The position numbers and the translations under genes were made by a program. From positions 50,241 to 114,240 of the forward strand of contig CAYTBT010000004.1 in assembly GCA_964436125.1 (NCBI GenBank): a stretch of DNA of 64,000 nucleotides, read 5' to 3'. The notes beneath the pieces are model-generated. The model saw only the letters and a program-made list of their open reading frames with translations. It searched no databases and was not told the origin of the DNA. This DNA comes from CAYRFF01 sp964436125 (GTDB lineage: Bacteria > Bacteroidota > Bacteroidia > Chitinophagales > Saprospiraceae). Shown piece after piece: positions 45,818-55,355 of the stretch (position 1 is the stretch's first letter; each line of letters begins with the position of its first letter).

Positions 45818-47380
45818 TTAGTTTTTAGTGATTTTCTGTTGTCCGATGAGCTTGCCGTTTTGCGTAAGCTTAAGGAAATAATTCCCCGGAATAAGATCGG
45901 ATTGTATTCTCACCTTGCTCTGTCGGATTTCACGGCTGTAAGTCTTACGGCCATGTACATCATAGATAACGAGGTGAATAGTACCGTTTTCAATAGGCAG
46001 ATTCTCCAGCGTAAAGCCATGGGAAACAGGATTGGGATAAATGGTCCACTCAACATCTTCTACCTGCGTAACAGCAGTTCCTTCTTTACAGAGTTCATCC
46101 GGATCGCTTAAACTGATCACAGAGATACAAGTTGCTGAATTGCCTGTTGAGTCAGTAACGAATAATGTTACCTGATTCACGCCTAAGTCTTTGCAAGAAA
46201 GCGTGAGTTCATCATCATCAGTATCAGCAGAAAAACTGAAGTCGAGTTCTGAAGATGCTGTCATATTGTCTGTACTGCCATTGTCGAGTTCTTCAGCATC
46301 TATAGTAATCGTTGTGTCTCCTTGCAATGATAGTTCAATGAGAGGTTTACATTCCGGAATAGGAGGAATTGTGTCAACGACAACAACCACTGTATCACAT
46401 ACTTCAAGAGGATCGGTAAGCGTAAGCGTAAAGGTACAGCTATCGACATTTCCCTCATGATCAAATACATATAGCGTTCTTGTGCTTTCTCCTACATCAT
46501 CGCAGTCTAGATCAATATCTGAATTCTCAGGATCTTTAAGGTCAAAGCTGAAACGGAGCCTGTCAACCGGTGTTGTATGATCACCGTCATAGGATCCATT
46601 ATCCACATCTGAAGCTTCGAGTTCTACGTCTCCGTCTGCCTCCAATTCAAGGCTAATTTCTCCGACGCAATTTACAACCGGAGGAATTGTATCGACGATA
46701 TATCCATCACTACAATTGGTTGTATCAATTGTTATAGACGTGTTGCAGAATGATCTATTTCCTGCCTCATCGGTGACATAAATGGTGAAATGAAACTCAT
46801 TTTTATCATCGCAGTGGTAAGAGAATGTTGTGTCCATCGGGTCTTCAGAAAAGGTGAAACGAAGCTTAGATCTATCTGATATATTATCGTAGGTGCCCGC
46901 ATTAAAATCTTTGGCTTCAATCGTGTTAAATGAAACGCTATCAAGAACGGATAAGGCCATTTCATCAACAAGGAAAATAACAGGGGCAACTGTATCAGTA
47001 GTCCCTACGATGATCGGCTTCTCATCGCATTGGTCATCGATATTCAGCTTAGTTGTACAGTAACTGTACTCACCTTCTTCATCAAATACATAAATATTTA
47101 ACTCCATGCTGTCGGGACTATCGCAATCTATCGTGAGGAGGCTATCGGCCAGATCGGCAGAAAAAGCAAATCTCAGATCGTCTTCACTTGTATTGTCATC
47201 ATAAGAGTTCTTGTTGAACTTCTCGGCGTGAATAGTCCGCGTCTGTCCTTCATAAACAGGTGTAACAACGGTGTTTCCTCTACAGTGTGCAGTCGGTGGT
47301 TCATTCTGTGCGTTCCCTTGTGCCGTAAAGCAGATAAAGAACATAAATAGACTTGTGGATATTGTCAGTATTTGTTTCAT
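45818..47380 (-). CDS. Secreted HYR-like repeat protein with T9SS type A sorting domain
   Basis: About 520 aa from the ATG at 47380, which opens onto the signal peptide MKQILTISTSLFMFFICFTA; a longer frame adds 11 residues upstream. Four repeats of about 95 residues follow. Each contains an xxNGSYD/xxAGTYDN-like turn, a RLRFSF or LRFTFS strand, a DLDCDD or YHCDDK element and VTDxxGNxxxC, as in HYR-type Ig modules. The C-terminal 80 residues are a type A sorting domain (VEWTIYPNPVSHGFTLENLP, then GNYFLKLTQNGK). The protein is probably exported by T9SS and surface-attached or released. Specific function is unknown. Confidence 0.85.
   Translation of the reverse strand: MKQILTISTSLFMFFICFTAQGNAQNEPPTAHCRGNTVVTPVYEGQTRTIHAEKFNKNSYDDNTSEDDLRFAFSADLADSLLTIDCDSPDSMELNIYVFDEEGEYSYCTTKLNIDDQCDEKPIIVGTTDTVAPVIFLVDEMALSVLDSVSFNTIEAKDFNAGTYDNISDRSKLRFTFSEDPMDTTFSYHCDDKNEFHFTIYVTDEAGNRSFCNTSITIDTTNCSDGYIVDTIPPVVNCVGEISLELEADGDVELEASDVDNGSYDGDHTTPVDRLRFSFDLKDPENSDIDLDCDDVGESTRTLYVFDHEGNVDSCTFTLTLTDPLEVCDTVVVVVDTIPPIPECKPLIELSLQGDTTITIDAEELDNGSTDNMTASSELDFSFSADTDDDELTLSCKDLGVNQVTLFVTDSTGNSATCISVISLSDPDELCKEGTAVTQVEDVEWTIYPNPVSHGFTLENLPIENGTIHLVIYDVHGRKTYSREIRQSKVRIQSDLIPGNYFLKLTQNGKLIGQQKITKN
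45859..45869 (+). repeat. Dispersed motif, GT variant, in the type A sorting-domain gene
   Basis: Context GTTTTGCGTAAGCTTAAGG. The minus-strand gene reads it as part of LKLTQNGK. Confidence 0.75.
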
Positions 47381-47706
47381 CGTGGATTTTCTTTTTAAAT
47401 AATAAGTTTTCATTTTTCTTCTCCATTAACAGATTTACAAAGCACGTGATAAGCTGCTTCATAAACAAGTATATCTTTAATTTTTATAGATGTTTGTTGA
47501 TTCAAGATAGAAAGTTTACTTGTTCTCCCTTAAATGCGCTCTGAAATTGTATTGTTTAAACTGATCCGTCACTTATTTTAGTACATAAACAGGGAATTGA
47601 ATCTTTCTCAATTGCTATCTTAATGCGGTGAGCTGTCTCCGATTGTCCATCATACAATGTTCAGGGGCTAGAATGCGATGTAGAATGGCAATAAGCCGTG
47701 AGAATG

Positions 47707-47737
47707 TTGTATAGCCGTGATGAAAGTCGTACCTTTG
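47707..47737 (+). promoter_or_regulatory. ahcY promoter
   Basis: TTG (47707-47709), a 20-nt spacer, then TACCTTTG (47730-47737) match the Bacteroidota -33/-7 pattern well. The box ends 28 nt before the ATG at 47766. It is the main feature of the 47381-47765 spacer. Confidence 0.7.
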
Positions 47738-47765
47738 TGGCTTGAAACCAAAAATGGAATGAATT

Positions 47766-49079
47766 ATGGCAACAGTTGAATCACAACTAAACTATAAAGT
47801 AAAAGACATCAGTCTAGCTGACTGGGGACGCAATGAAATCGAGCTTGCTGAAGCTGAAATGCCGGGCTTGATGAGCTTAAGAGAAAAATATGGAGAATCA
47901 AAGCCATTGAAAGGCGCACGGATTGCAGGTTGTTTACACATGACAATCCAGACAGCGGTTCTCATTGAGACACTACGTGAACTCGGCGCTGAGGTAGCAT
48001 GGTCGTCGTGCAATATCTTTTCGACCCAAGATCACGCCGCAGCTGCAATAGCCAAGTCGGGTGTGCCGGTATTTGCCTGGAAAGGGGAGACTGAAGAAGA
48101 GTACAACTGGTGTATAGAGCAGACTTTACATGCATTTGAAGGAGGGAAAGCTCTCAATCTTATACTCGATGATGGAGGAGACCTTACCAATGTGGTGCTC
48201 GACAAGTATCCTGAGCTAGCACAAGGTGTGATAGGGCTCAGTGAGGAGACAACTACAGGTGTACATCGCTTATACGAGCGCGAGAAAAACGGCACTTTAA
48301 CAATGCCTGCGTTCAATGTCAATGACTCGGTAACAAAATCAAAATTTGATAATAAGTATGGTTGTCGCGAGTCTTGCGTAGATGCTATACGCAGAGCAAC
48401 TGATGTCATGCTTGCCGGTAAAGTGGCTGTCGTTGCTGGGTATGGCGATGTAGGGAAAGGCTCTGCTGCTTCCTTAAAATCCGCCGGATGCCGCGTCATT
48501 ATCTGTGAAATTGACCCAATATGTGCTTTACAGGCCGCAATGGATGGATTTGAGGTGAAGAAAATGCAAAATGCCGCTCCAAGGGCGGATATTATCGTTA
48601 CCGCTACAGGGAACAAAGATATCATCACCGAGGATATTTTCAAGGTCTTGAAAGACAAGACAATCGTTGCCAATATCGGTCACTTCGATAATGAAATTGA
48701 TGTTGCATGGCTCAACAATAATTATGGCGATAGCAAGGTAGAAATCAAACCTCAGGTGGATAAATACACGATTGATGGCAATGATATTATTCTCCTCGCT
48801 GAAGGACGTCTCGTAAACCTCGGTTGTGCTACCGGTCATCCATCTTTTGTAATGTCCAATTCCTTTACCAATCAGACATTGGCTCAGATGGAGTTATGGA
48901 ACAATCATGAAGAATATGACAATAAAGTCTATACGCTACCGAAAATACTCGACGAAGAGGTTGCGCGTCTTCACCTTGCCAAGATAGGTGTTGAGCTCGA
49001 TGAATTGAGCGATGAACAAGCTGCTTATATCGGTGTACCTAAAAAGGGACCATTTAAAGCAGACTACTATAGATATTAA
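47766..49079 (+). CDS. ahcY: Adenosylhomocysteinase
   Basis: A 437-aa enzyme that hydrolyses S-adenosylhomocysteine to adenosine and homocysteine, clearing the by-product of methylation. The opening KVKDISLADWGRNEIELAE, the substrate region WSSCNIFSTQDHAAAAIAK, the NAD-binding GYGDVGKGSA and the C-terminal end PFKADYYRY are all typical. It has its own promoter and a terminator-like structure downstream. Confidence 0.98.
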   Translation: MATVESQLNYKVKDISLADWGRNEIELAEAEMPGLMSLREKYGESKPLKGARIAGCLHMTIQTAVLIETLRELGAEVAWSSCNIFSTQDHAAAAIAKSGVPVFAWKGETEEEYNWCIEQTLHAFEGGKALNLILDDGGDLTNVVLDKYPELAQGVIGLSEETTTGVHRLYEREKNGTLTMPAFNVNDSVTKSKFDNKYGCRESCVDAIRRATDVMLAGKVAVVAGYGDVGKGSAASLKSAGCRVIICEIDPICALQAAMDGFEVKKMQNAAPRADIIVTATGNKDIITEDIFKVLKDKTIVANIGHFDNEIDVAWLNNNYGDSKVEIKPQVDKYTIDGNDIILLAEGRLVNLGCATGHPSFVMSNSFTNQTLAQMELWNNHEEYDNKVYTLPKILDEEVARLHLAKIGVELDELSDEQAAYIGVPKKGPFKADYYRY

Positions 49080-49117
49080 TCGCTTCTATCTGAAGCAGGG
49101 AATAAGCTTTTAACAAG

Positions 49118-49213
49118 AGCCATTGATAGGTAAAGAAGATCTTCAAGAAGGGCCGCCAATTGGATGTCGGTTATATCGAGAGATTTATACTTCACTTATC
49201 AATGGCTTTTTTA
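49118..49213 (+). terminator. Possible terminator of ahcY with long loop
   Basis: AGCCATTGATA (49118-49128) pairs with TATCAATGGCT (49197-49207), followed by a T-run. The 68-nt loop is long for an intrinsic terminator, so this is tentative. Confidence 0.45.
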
Positions 49214-49226
49214 TTATGGGACTTGT

Positions 49227-50900
49227 TTAAGCTTCTTCAGCAAATAATTCTATACCGTGAAAAGCCTCCACATCAAATAGGCCTTTATCTGTGATTTTCA
49301 AGGATGGAATAACAGGTAATGCCATAAAGGATAAAGTCATAAAAGGGGCAGTCAGTGCTGACCCGAGTTCCTTTGCTATGCGGTTGAGTTTCTTGTATTG
49401 TCGCGCAACTTCATTGCCGGGCTTATCAGACATAAGGCCTGCAATAGGCAAGGACAGCGATTCTAGGATTTTCTCGCTACAGATACTTATTCCACCTTTC
49501 TGTTCAATCAGAGCATTGACTGCATTGCAGATATTGTCATCATCGCTACCTACAAATACAATATTGTGGCTGTCGTGTGCTACGGAAGAGGCAATTGCAG
49601 CCTTCCCCAATCCGAAATTTTTCACAAATCCTATGGCAATTTCCGGATGCTGAACATAGCGGTTAACAACACCTATTTTAAGAATATCTTTATCGATATC
49701 GGGGAGAATTTCACCCTTAATTAGGGGGAGATTAGCCCTTATGTTTCCAGTGATAAGTTGTTTATCCAGTGCTTCAATGACATGGACATCGATAGAATCT
49801 ACGTCGCTCATTTGCCTTGAGCTATTGTCATCCATGGACAGCTTAAAATCACCTGGTACGAGAACTTTACTATGAAAGTTGTTTATAGCTTGTACCGGAG
49901 GAGTATTGACGAGGCACTTTCCCGATTCAGCGACTTGAATTCCATCAATATAAGTAGCCTTGACGGCAAATGTCTTGAGATCTTCACAGAGGATGAAATC
50001 TGCCGAATCGCCTATTCTCAACCTGCCGACATCGATGCCGTAGTGTTCAATGGGATGAATACAAGCTGCATATAGTGTGTCAAAAAGATCGCAACCGGCA
50101 TCGACAGCTCTTTCTACGAGCTGATTAATGTGTCCTTCTATGAGGTCATCGGGATGTTTATCATCACTACAAAACATAATTCTGTCCGGTTGTGATTTCA
50201 ACAGAGGGATAAGCGCATCAAAGTTCTTGGCAGCACTACCTTCCCGGATAAGGATTTTCATGCCTGCAGCAATTTTATCGAGAGCTTCTTCTGCAGTAAA
50301 ACACTCGTGGTCGGTGCTGATGCCTGCAGAGGCATATTGTGCCGCTGCTTTTCCTTTTAAGCCCGGTGCATGACCATCTATGGGAAGATTCATAGCACGG
50401 GCAATAGATATTTTACGCATTACATCCGGATCGGAGTGGAGCACGCCTGGAAAATTCATCATTTCAGCCAGATAATTAATTCTCTCATCGGATAATAAAG
50501 TTTCAATGTCATCAGGATTGAGCCTTGCCCCGGATGTTTCATAGTCGGTTGCCGGGACACATGGCGGAGCACCGAAGTTAAACTTCAATGGGGATTGTGC
50601 GGCATTGTCCAACATATATTTTATTCCGGGGATGCCACAGACATTGGCAATTTCATGTGGATCGGAGATTGTTGCAACAGTACCGTGAAGAACAGCAATC
50701 CGTGCAAATTCTGTCGGCACAAGCATCGAGCTTTCAATGTGTATATGACTGTCAATAAATCCTGGTAGTATATAATTGTTGACTTGCTCATTCAAGGGCT
50801 TAATATCAATTATTTTGCCATTTTCAATGCAGAGTTCTGAAGCCTGAATCTCTCTCTTATCAATATTTACGAGCTTTCCTTTGATGTGAAATTTATCCAT
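49227..50900 (-). CDS. ade: Adenine deaminase
   Basis: A 557-aa amidohydrolase converting adenine to hypoxanthine. The metal site is in LPGFIDSHIHIESSMLVPTE. Other family motifs are GTVATISDPHEIANVCG, GHAPGLKGKAAAQYASAGI, FCSDDKHPDDL and, in the C-terminal domain, VAHDSHNIVFVGSDD. Hypoxanthine phosphoribosyltransferase is encoded just upstream on the same strand (89-bp gap), giving a short salvage route adenine to hypoxanthine to IMP. Confidence 0.95.
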   Translation of the reverse strand: MDKFHIKGKLVNIDKREIQASELCIENGKIIDIKPLNEQVNNYILPGFIDSHIHIESSMLVPTEFARIAVLHGTVATISDPHEIANVCGIPGIKYMLDNAAQSPLKFNFGAPPCVPATDYETSGARLNPDDIETLLSDERINYLAEMMNFPGVLHSDPDVMRKISIARAMNLPIDGHAPGLKGKAAAQYASAGISTDHECFTAEEALDKIAAGMKILIREGSAAKNFDALIPLLKSQPDRIMFCSDDKHPDDLIEGHINQLVERAVDAGCDLFDTLYAACIHPIEHYGIDVGRLRIGDSADFILCEDLKTFAVKATYIDGIQVAESGKCLVNTPPVQAINNFHSKVLVPGDFKLSMDDNSSRQMSDVDSIDVHVIEALDKQLITGNIRANLPLIKGEILPDIDKDILKIGVVNRYVQHPEIAIGFVKNFGLGKAAIASSVAHDSHNIVFVGSDDDNICNAVNALIEQKGGISICSEKILESLSLPIAGLMSDKPGNEVARQYKKLNRIAKELGSALTAPFMTLSFMALPVIPSLKITDKGLFDVEAFHGIELFAEEA

Positions 50901-50989
50901 AGTGTAAATCTACACAAAAATCATTGCGTATAGAATAATATCATTGCAAATACTGGCTATGCTGTATATGAAACGATAATCTTGAACTA

Positions 50990-51532
50990 TTATTCAATAT
51001 CGGAAACGTGACGATAAATATGCGGAAGAGTTCTTCCGTATCCATTGTAATCCATGCCATAGCCCAAGACAAAATCATTGGGGATGTCAAATCCGATAAA
51101 ATCGACATCTACGTGTTCTACGATTGCCGCAGGCTTGCGGAGCAGGCTGACAATCTTGACATCTTGAACACCTTGGTTTAAGAGATGGGATTTATAGGCA
51201 CTGAGCGTTTTTCCCGTATCTATAATGTCTTCAATGATAAAAATCGTTTTATAATCTGTGGGATTGAAATCTTGTTCTCCTATCACAAGCTCTCCACTCT
51301 GCATACCATGATAAGATCGTAGGCTGATAAACTCTGTAGGGAAATCTCTTTTCATTGCACGCACGAGATCAGCCATAAACAAGAATGAGCCGCGTAAAAT
51401 ACCCAGGTAGAGAGTAGCATCGGGGAAACGAGTATTATCTATTTCCCGGGCGAGTTCTTGTACTCTTTTACTTATCTCGCTTGATGAAATAAAAACCTCA
51501 AATCTTTTATCTTGAAGAGTGACAATATCCAT
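50990..51532 (-). CDS. hpt: Hypoxanthine phosphoribosyltransferase
   Basis: A 180-aa type I phosphoribosyltransferase that makes IMP (and probably GMP) from the free base and PRPP. The PRPP loop is IFIIEDIIDTGKTLSAY, the N-terminal flexible region contains LGILRGSFLFMADLVRAMKR, and the C-terminal purine-binding part has VDFIGFDIPNDFVLGYGMDY. It probably works with the downstream ade and with prs, which supplies PRPP. Confidence 0.95.
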   Translation of the reverse strand: MDIVTLQDKRFEVFISSSEISKRVQELAREIDNTRFPDATLYLGILRGSFLFMADLVRAMKRDFPTEFISLRSYHGMQSGELVIGEQDFNPTDYKTIFIIEDIIDTGKTLSAYKSHLLNQGVQDVKIVSLLRKPAAIVEHVDVDFIGFDIPNDFVLGYGMDYNGYGRTLPHIYRHVSDIE

Positions 51533-51614
51533 GTATAGGTACTTATTTTACTATCCTTAACTCACATCTGCCAGCCATGTTTATCGATTGCGGCATATAG
51601 CATATTTCCTCTCT

Positions 51615-52415
51615 TTAATCCAGGGTATTAATCATGCCTGACAAGATAAACCCAAGGAAAACGAGGCCTATAACAATCCGATAATACCCGAAGTGTTTAA
51701 AGCCGTAATTTTCAACGATGCGCAAGAAGATTTTTACGGCAAAGTATGCCGTAATGAAAGCGACTACGAGCCCGATGATAAGGATCATTATCTCATTGTT
51801 GTTGAAGTTGACAGGTGTCTGTAAAAGGTCATAGCCGGAAGCGGCAATCATTGTGGGAACGGCCAGGAGAAAGGAAAATTCCGTAGCTTGTTTTTTGTCC
51901 AATCCATTGAAGATTCCTCCGATAATTGTCGCTGCAGCCCTTGATACGCCCGGAACCATAGAAACACATTGAATTAAGCCTATGAAAAAGGCATTTTTGT
52001 AGGAAATGTCTTCCAGATCGTCAATAATCTGCTCTTGGCTTTCAATCCGCTTGTCAATAAAGATAAAGACAATACCACCGATAATTAATGACACGGAGAC
52101 AATAATCGGATTGAAAAAGACAGATTTTATAAGGTCATAGGCTAGAAAGCCTACTATTGCAGTGGGAATAAAAGCCGCTGCAAGTTTAAAATAGATTGTA
52201 AGCCCCTTGAGGAAACGCTGTGCGTATAGTAGTACAATGGCGAGTATCGCACCGAGTTGAATTACGATTTCAAATGTTTTTACAAATGGTTCCTCATGAA
52301 TCTTCATCAATGCCGATGCGAGAATCATGTGTCCTGTTGAAGAAACCGGAAGGAATTCCGTTAATCCTTCAATGATTGCGATAATTATTGCTTGAATTAT
52401 ACTCATGGTATTCAC
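51615..52415 (-). CDS. uppP: Undecaprenyl-diphosphatase
   Basis: A 266-aa integral membrane enzyme (BacA family) that recycles the carrier lipid for peptidoglycan. The two signature regions are AIIEGLTEFLPVSSTGHMIL and MVPGVSRAAATIIGGIFNGL. About eight membrane segments are visible. An ATG three codons in (MSIIQ) is an equally good start. Confidence 0.96.
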   Translation of the reverse strand: MNTMSIIQAIIIAIIEGLTEFLPVSSTGHMILASALMKIHEEPFVKTFEIVIQLGAILAIVLLYAQRFLKGLTIYFKLAAAFIPTAIVGFLAYDLIKSVFFNPIIVSVSLIIGGIVFIFIDKRIESQEQIIDDLEDISYKNAFFIGLIQCVSMVPGVSRAAATIIGGIFNGLDKKQATEFSFLLAVPTMIAASGYDLLQTPVNFNNNEIMILIIGLVVAFITAYFAVKIFLRIVENYGFKHFGYYRIVIGLVFLGFILSGMINTLD

Positions 52416-52597
52416 ATTTCAACTGCGAAGATAAGTTTTCTCTGTAAATTGCCCAGGTTTAAATTTAAGCACCTTTAACAAGTAGCTACTCCTCCCTCCG
52501 ACGATCGTTCCGATTATGCTGCTCTCCCATTGCGTTGATATGCTTGAAATAAGAGATTTGAAGTTGCTATACACTCTAGCATTGCGTGTTCATCTTA

Positions 52598-53077
52598 TCA
52601 TTGATAGCGTACATCCTTCATAACCGGTTTTAGGCGGGTAAGGCCGGCATAATATACGAGATACCACTTCCCCGCCATCTTGGAAAAGCGTCTCTCAATC
52701 ATATACGTGCCTGTTTTATGATAGATCTGTTCAGTGATATAGGTAGAGTCCACCGTATAAACCTTGCGATAACTATCCAGTAGGCTCCCGAGATTTTTAT
52801 GTAGAACCCAGTCGGATTTATGCCACCTGAAATCTGAATAATCCTTTCCTTTTATGGCATTATTGGGCTTGCCTTGCAAGGGGAAGATAATGTGGTTCAT
52901 CTGGTATGCACTATCTTGATGAAAGCGTTTATAAAAGTCCTTAAAATCAGCAGGAAGTTCCTCCATGCTTGTAGCTTGTGCGGCTTTATTGTCACAGGAA
53001 TTAAAAAGGAACGAAAAGCCTAGAGCACTACACAAGAGCAAATGCATAGACAAGGATGTAATTATTGATTTTTTCAT
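52598..53077 (-). CDS. Small lipoprotein, possibly DUF4348-like
   Basis: A 159-aa protein with a signal ending FLFNSC. The mature part contains FKDFYKRFHQDSAYQMNHII followed by FPLQG, reminiscent of DUF4348 proteins of Bacteroidota. That match is from memory and tentative. Its first 50 bp overlap the end of the upstream phosphopantetheinyl transferase gene in another frame, so the two are probably coupled. Function unknown. Confidence 0.65.
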   Translation of the reverse strand: MKKSIITSLSMHLLLCSALGFSFLFNSCDNKAAQATSMEELPADFKDFYKRFHQDSAYQMNHIIFPLQGKPNNAIKGKDYSDFRWHKSDWVLHKNLGSLLDSYRKVYTVDSTYITEQIYHKTGTYMIERRFSKMAGKWYLVYYAGLTRLKPVMKDVRYQ

Positions 53078-53666
53078 AATTGATTGTACATTCTATACGT
53101 TTATCGGGCATATCGATAAGAGCAGTGGTCTTGCCTTTCTCCACGTATGTAAATGGATTAATCCGCAGATTTTTCCTGAAATCGACATTCCCTTCAGAAT
53201 AAAGTTTAAATAAGGCCTCTTTGGCTCCCCAATAAACGTGAATTTTTTCAATATCTATTACTTTATCGACAGAATTGAGTTCTTCGGTAGCCATAAACCG
53301 AGGTGCAAGTCTGAGAATACGATTCTCAATATGTTGAATGTCCACCCCACAGACATTTGCGGAAGCTAATACAGCGGCATATTCTGCGCTATGGCTGAGG
53401 GATATCGTCCATGCACTACCCTCGAGATAAGGCTTGCCAAATGTATCTTTCAGCACCTTCCCGCGTACTTCACGACCAGACATCTCATGCAAGAGCCAGC
53501 GCGAGGCAAGCCACTCGAGCTCTTTCTTGGGCATCAGTTTCCGTAGATGTGCAAGTTCCTCCTCGTTCAGATCCAGCCTGTCAATATACCATTGAACCTC
53601 CTCGTCCATCTGCCAGATGCCGATTTCCGTTTCATCGCCGATATTTTCATGTTTAATCAATGGCAT
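53028..53666 (-). CDS. 4'-phosphopantetheinyl transferase (Sfp/AcpT superfamily)
   Basis: A 212-aa protein that transfers phosphopantetheine from CoA to carrier proteins. It has the family signatures VCGVDIQHIENRI (magnesium-binding Asp) and IHVYWGAKEALFKLYSEG (WxxKEAxxK). It also has the upstream GKPYLEGSAWTISLSHSAEY region. Carrier-protein partners are not encoded nearby. A dispersed motif falls just before the GVD signature, read as ASAN. Confidence 0.9.
   Translation of the reverse strand: MPLIKHENIGDETEIGIWQMDEEVQWYIDRLDLNEEELAHLRKLMPKKELEWLASRWLLHEMSGREVRGKVLKDTFGKPYLEGSAWTISLSHSAEYAAVLASANVCGVDIQHIENRILRLAPRFMATEELNSVDKVIDIEKIHVYWGAKEALFKLYSEGNVDFRKNLRINPFTYVEKGKTTALIDMPDKRIECTINYEKINNYILVYAFALV
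53356..53366 (+). repeat. Dispersed motif inside the phosphopantetheinyl transferase gene
   Basis: Its 18-base context ACATTTGCGGAAGCTAAT is identical to the intergenic copy at 12914-12931, although this one lies in coding DNA (LASANV on the minus strand). Confidence 0.85.
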
Positions 53667-53675
53667 AGCAAGAAT

Positions 53676-54353
53676 TTAATCGATTTTCACAGGCTTCCCC
53701 AGATAACGCGGTTCCGTATTTAAGACATATATATCAAGAAGAGCCTTCACGCGTGCCAGCCGCTCCCGTATCTGCGTTTTTAAGTCTAGTTCCTCCGTCA
53801 CAGCGTGTGCGTTGTATGCTCTGGCAAATATACCGACTTTATCCGCAATGAATAGTGCCCTGAGATTGTGAAATCTCTGCGAGATAATGAGAATACTGTC
53901 TTGCATAAATACCTTCTGTGCCCGCACGACTGAATCAAATGTCCTGAAACCCGCATAGTCGAGATATATTACGGTATCCGGCACACCCATTTTTATGAGA
54001 TCTTCCTTGATTGTCTGCGGTTCATTGTAATAAACCGTCGCATTGTCACCACTCACAAGAATGTTTTTTATCCGCCCATTCTTCCATAGCTCATAAGCGG
54101 CTTTAAGACGGTATTTATAGTACATATTTTTACTCCCGCCGATGACATACTTCGATGTGCCCAGGAGTAAACCCGTCTCAAATTCCGGTATCTCCATAAG
54201 TTCATCCCGAGAATAAGTATCCTCGATATAACTATCCATCACGTATCCCGATATAAGTATAAGGATAAGCGCGAGGAGAATACCACTTACTATCAGCCAT
54301 AAGAAATATGTAGCATACTTCTTGAGCGTCATGAGATTATTTTTTGTTCCCAA
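53676..54353 (-). CDS. SanA/DUF218-family membrane protein
   Basis: A 225-aa protein with one N-terminal membrane segment (YFLWLIVSGILLALILILIS). A DUF218 domain follows: GLLLGTSKYVIGGSKNMYYKYR, NILVSGDNAT, IYLDYAGFRTFDSVVRAQ and IISQRFHNLRALFIADKVG. E. coli SanA of this type affects envelope permeability and vancomycin resistance; ElyC affects peptidoglycan precursors. A start seven codons in (MTLKK) is possible. The 3' end is 9 bp from the transferase gene start, so they may form one operon. Confidence 0.85.
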   Translation of the reverse strand: MGTKNNLMTLKKYATYFLWLIVSGILLALILILISGYVMDSYIEDTYSRDELMEIPEFETGLLLGTSKYVIGGSKNMYYKYRLKAAYELWKNGRIKNILVSGDNATVYYNEPQTIKEDLIKMGVPDTVIYLDYAGFRTFDSVVRAQKVFMQDSILIISQRFHNLRALFIADKVGIFARAYNAHAVTEELDLKTQIRERLARVKALLDIYVLNTEPRYLGKPVKID

Positions 54354-54446
54354 AATATTTTTTCGCAGCCGGGAATCAGTTTTACGGAATTAATTTGTAT
54401 TTATGCTCTAGTAAACCCGTTGAATTACTCGGGTAAAGATATTATA

Positions 54447-54457
54447 GCTTACGCAAA
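54447..54457 (-). repeat. Dispersed motif, GT variant
   Basis: Intergenic, just upstream of mtfA. Minus-strand context GTTATTTGCGTAAGCTATAA. Confidence 0.8.
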
Positions 54458-54466
54458 TAACCATAT

Positions 54467-55249
54467 ATGAACTGGCCTATTTTAATTCTGTTGCTTCTCA
54501 TACTCGTCATAGCAAGTGTCTGGTTGATACGCTCCGCGCGCTCTTCCGGACCTGAATCAATCCCGATGCCTGCGGAATGGAAGCACCTTCTAGAGGAGCA
54601 TGTCAAGTGGTATAACAAGTTGCCTGATGATGAGCAGAGAAAGCTCTTCAGAGAAGATGTTATGCGATTCCTTCAAGCTGTAAGAATAACACCGATTGAA
54701 ACCGAAATAAGCGATCTGGATAAGCTATACATAGCTGCAAGTGCAGTTATCCCTACCTTTCACTTTAGGAGCTGGACCATTTATCCCAATCTCGATGAAG
54801 TCATTGTTTATCCGGATAGATTTGCGGCGGAGAATTATCGCACGGAAGGTGAAGGGCGAAACGTTCTCGGCATGGTCGGATGGAATGTCATGCATGGGAA
54901 AATGATCTTATCTCTTGAGGCGCTCCGCTTTGCGTTTACACGTGAAGAAGGCCATCATCATGTGGGAATCCATGAATTTGCTCATCTGCTGGATAAAATG
55001 GATGGTGCGACCGATGGCGTTCCGGAATATTTACTGGGAAAGGAGTACACAGTGCCATGGCTCAGCCTTATGCATAAAGAGATGGAGAAAATCCGTGAAG
55101 GGCATTCAGATATAAGGCCTTATGGTGCAACCAATGAAGCTGAATTTTTTGCCGTGATTGCCGAGTATTTCTTTACGGATCCACGAGAACTAGAACGCGA
55201 TCATCCGGAGATGTATATGTATCTGAAGGACATATTTGACGATGGTTGA
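54467..55249 (+). CDS. mtfA: MtfA-type zinc peptidase
   Basis: A 260-aa protein with one N-terminal membrane segment (ILILLLLILVIASVWLI). The catalytic domain carries HEFAH (residues 169-173) and the downstream NEAEFFAVIAEYFF (from residue 223) holding the third zinc ligand. E. coli MtfA binds the Mlc repressor and has aminopeptidase activity. E. coli MtfA has no membrane anchor, so the segment is a lineage feature. The window also carries a paralogue that has lost this motif (3198-4058). Confidence 0.88.
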   Translation: MNWPILILLLLILVIASVWLIRSARSSGPESIPMPAEWKHLLEEHVKWYNKLPDDEQRKLFREDVMRFLQAVRITPIETEISDLDKLYIAASAVIPTFHFRSWTIYPNLDEVIVYPDRFAAENYRTEGEGRNVLGMVGWNVMHGKMILSLEALRFAFTREEGHHHVGIHEFAHLLDKMDGATDGVPEYLLGKEYTVPWLSLMHKEMEKIREGHSDIRPYGATNEAEFFAVIAEYFFTDPRELERDHPEMYMYLKDIFDDG

Positions 55250-55355
55250 AATGAAGGATTTCATCCTGCTGCCTGAACCATTTAAAGCACATTATTCAGC
55301 TTGTTGATTCTGTACAATAAAAACGGTTTAAGTGATATGTCGATATGCATGAATC

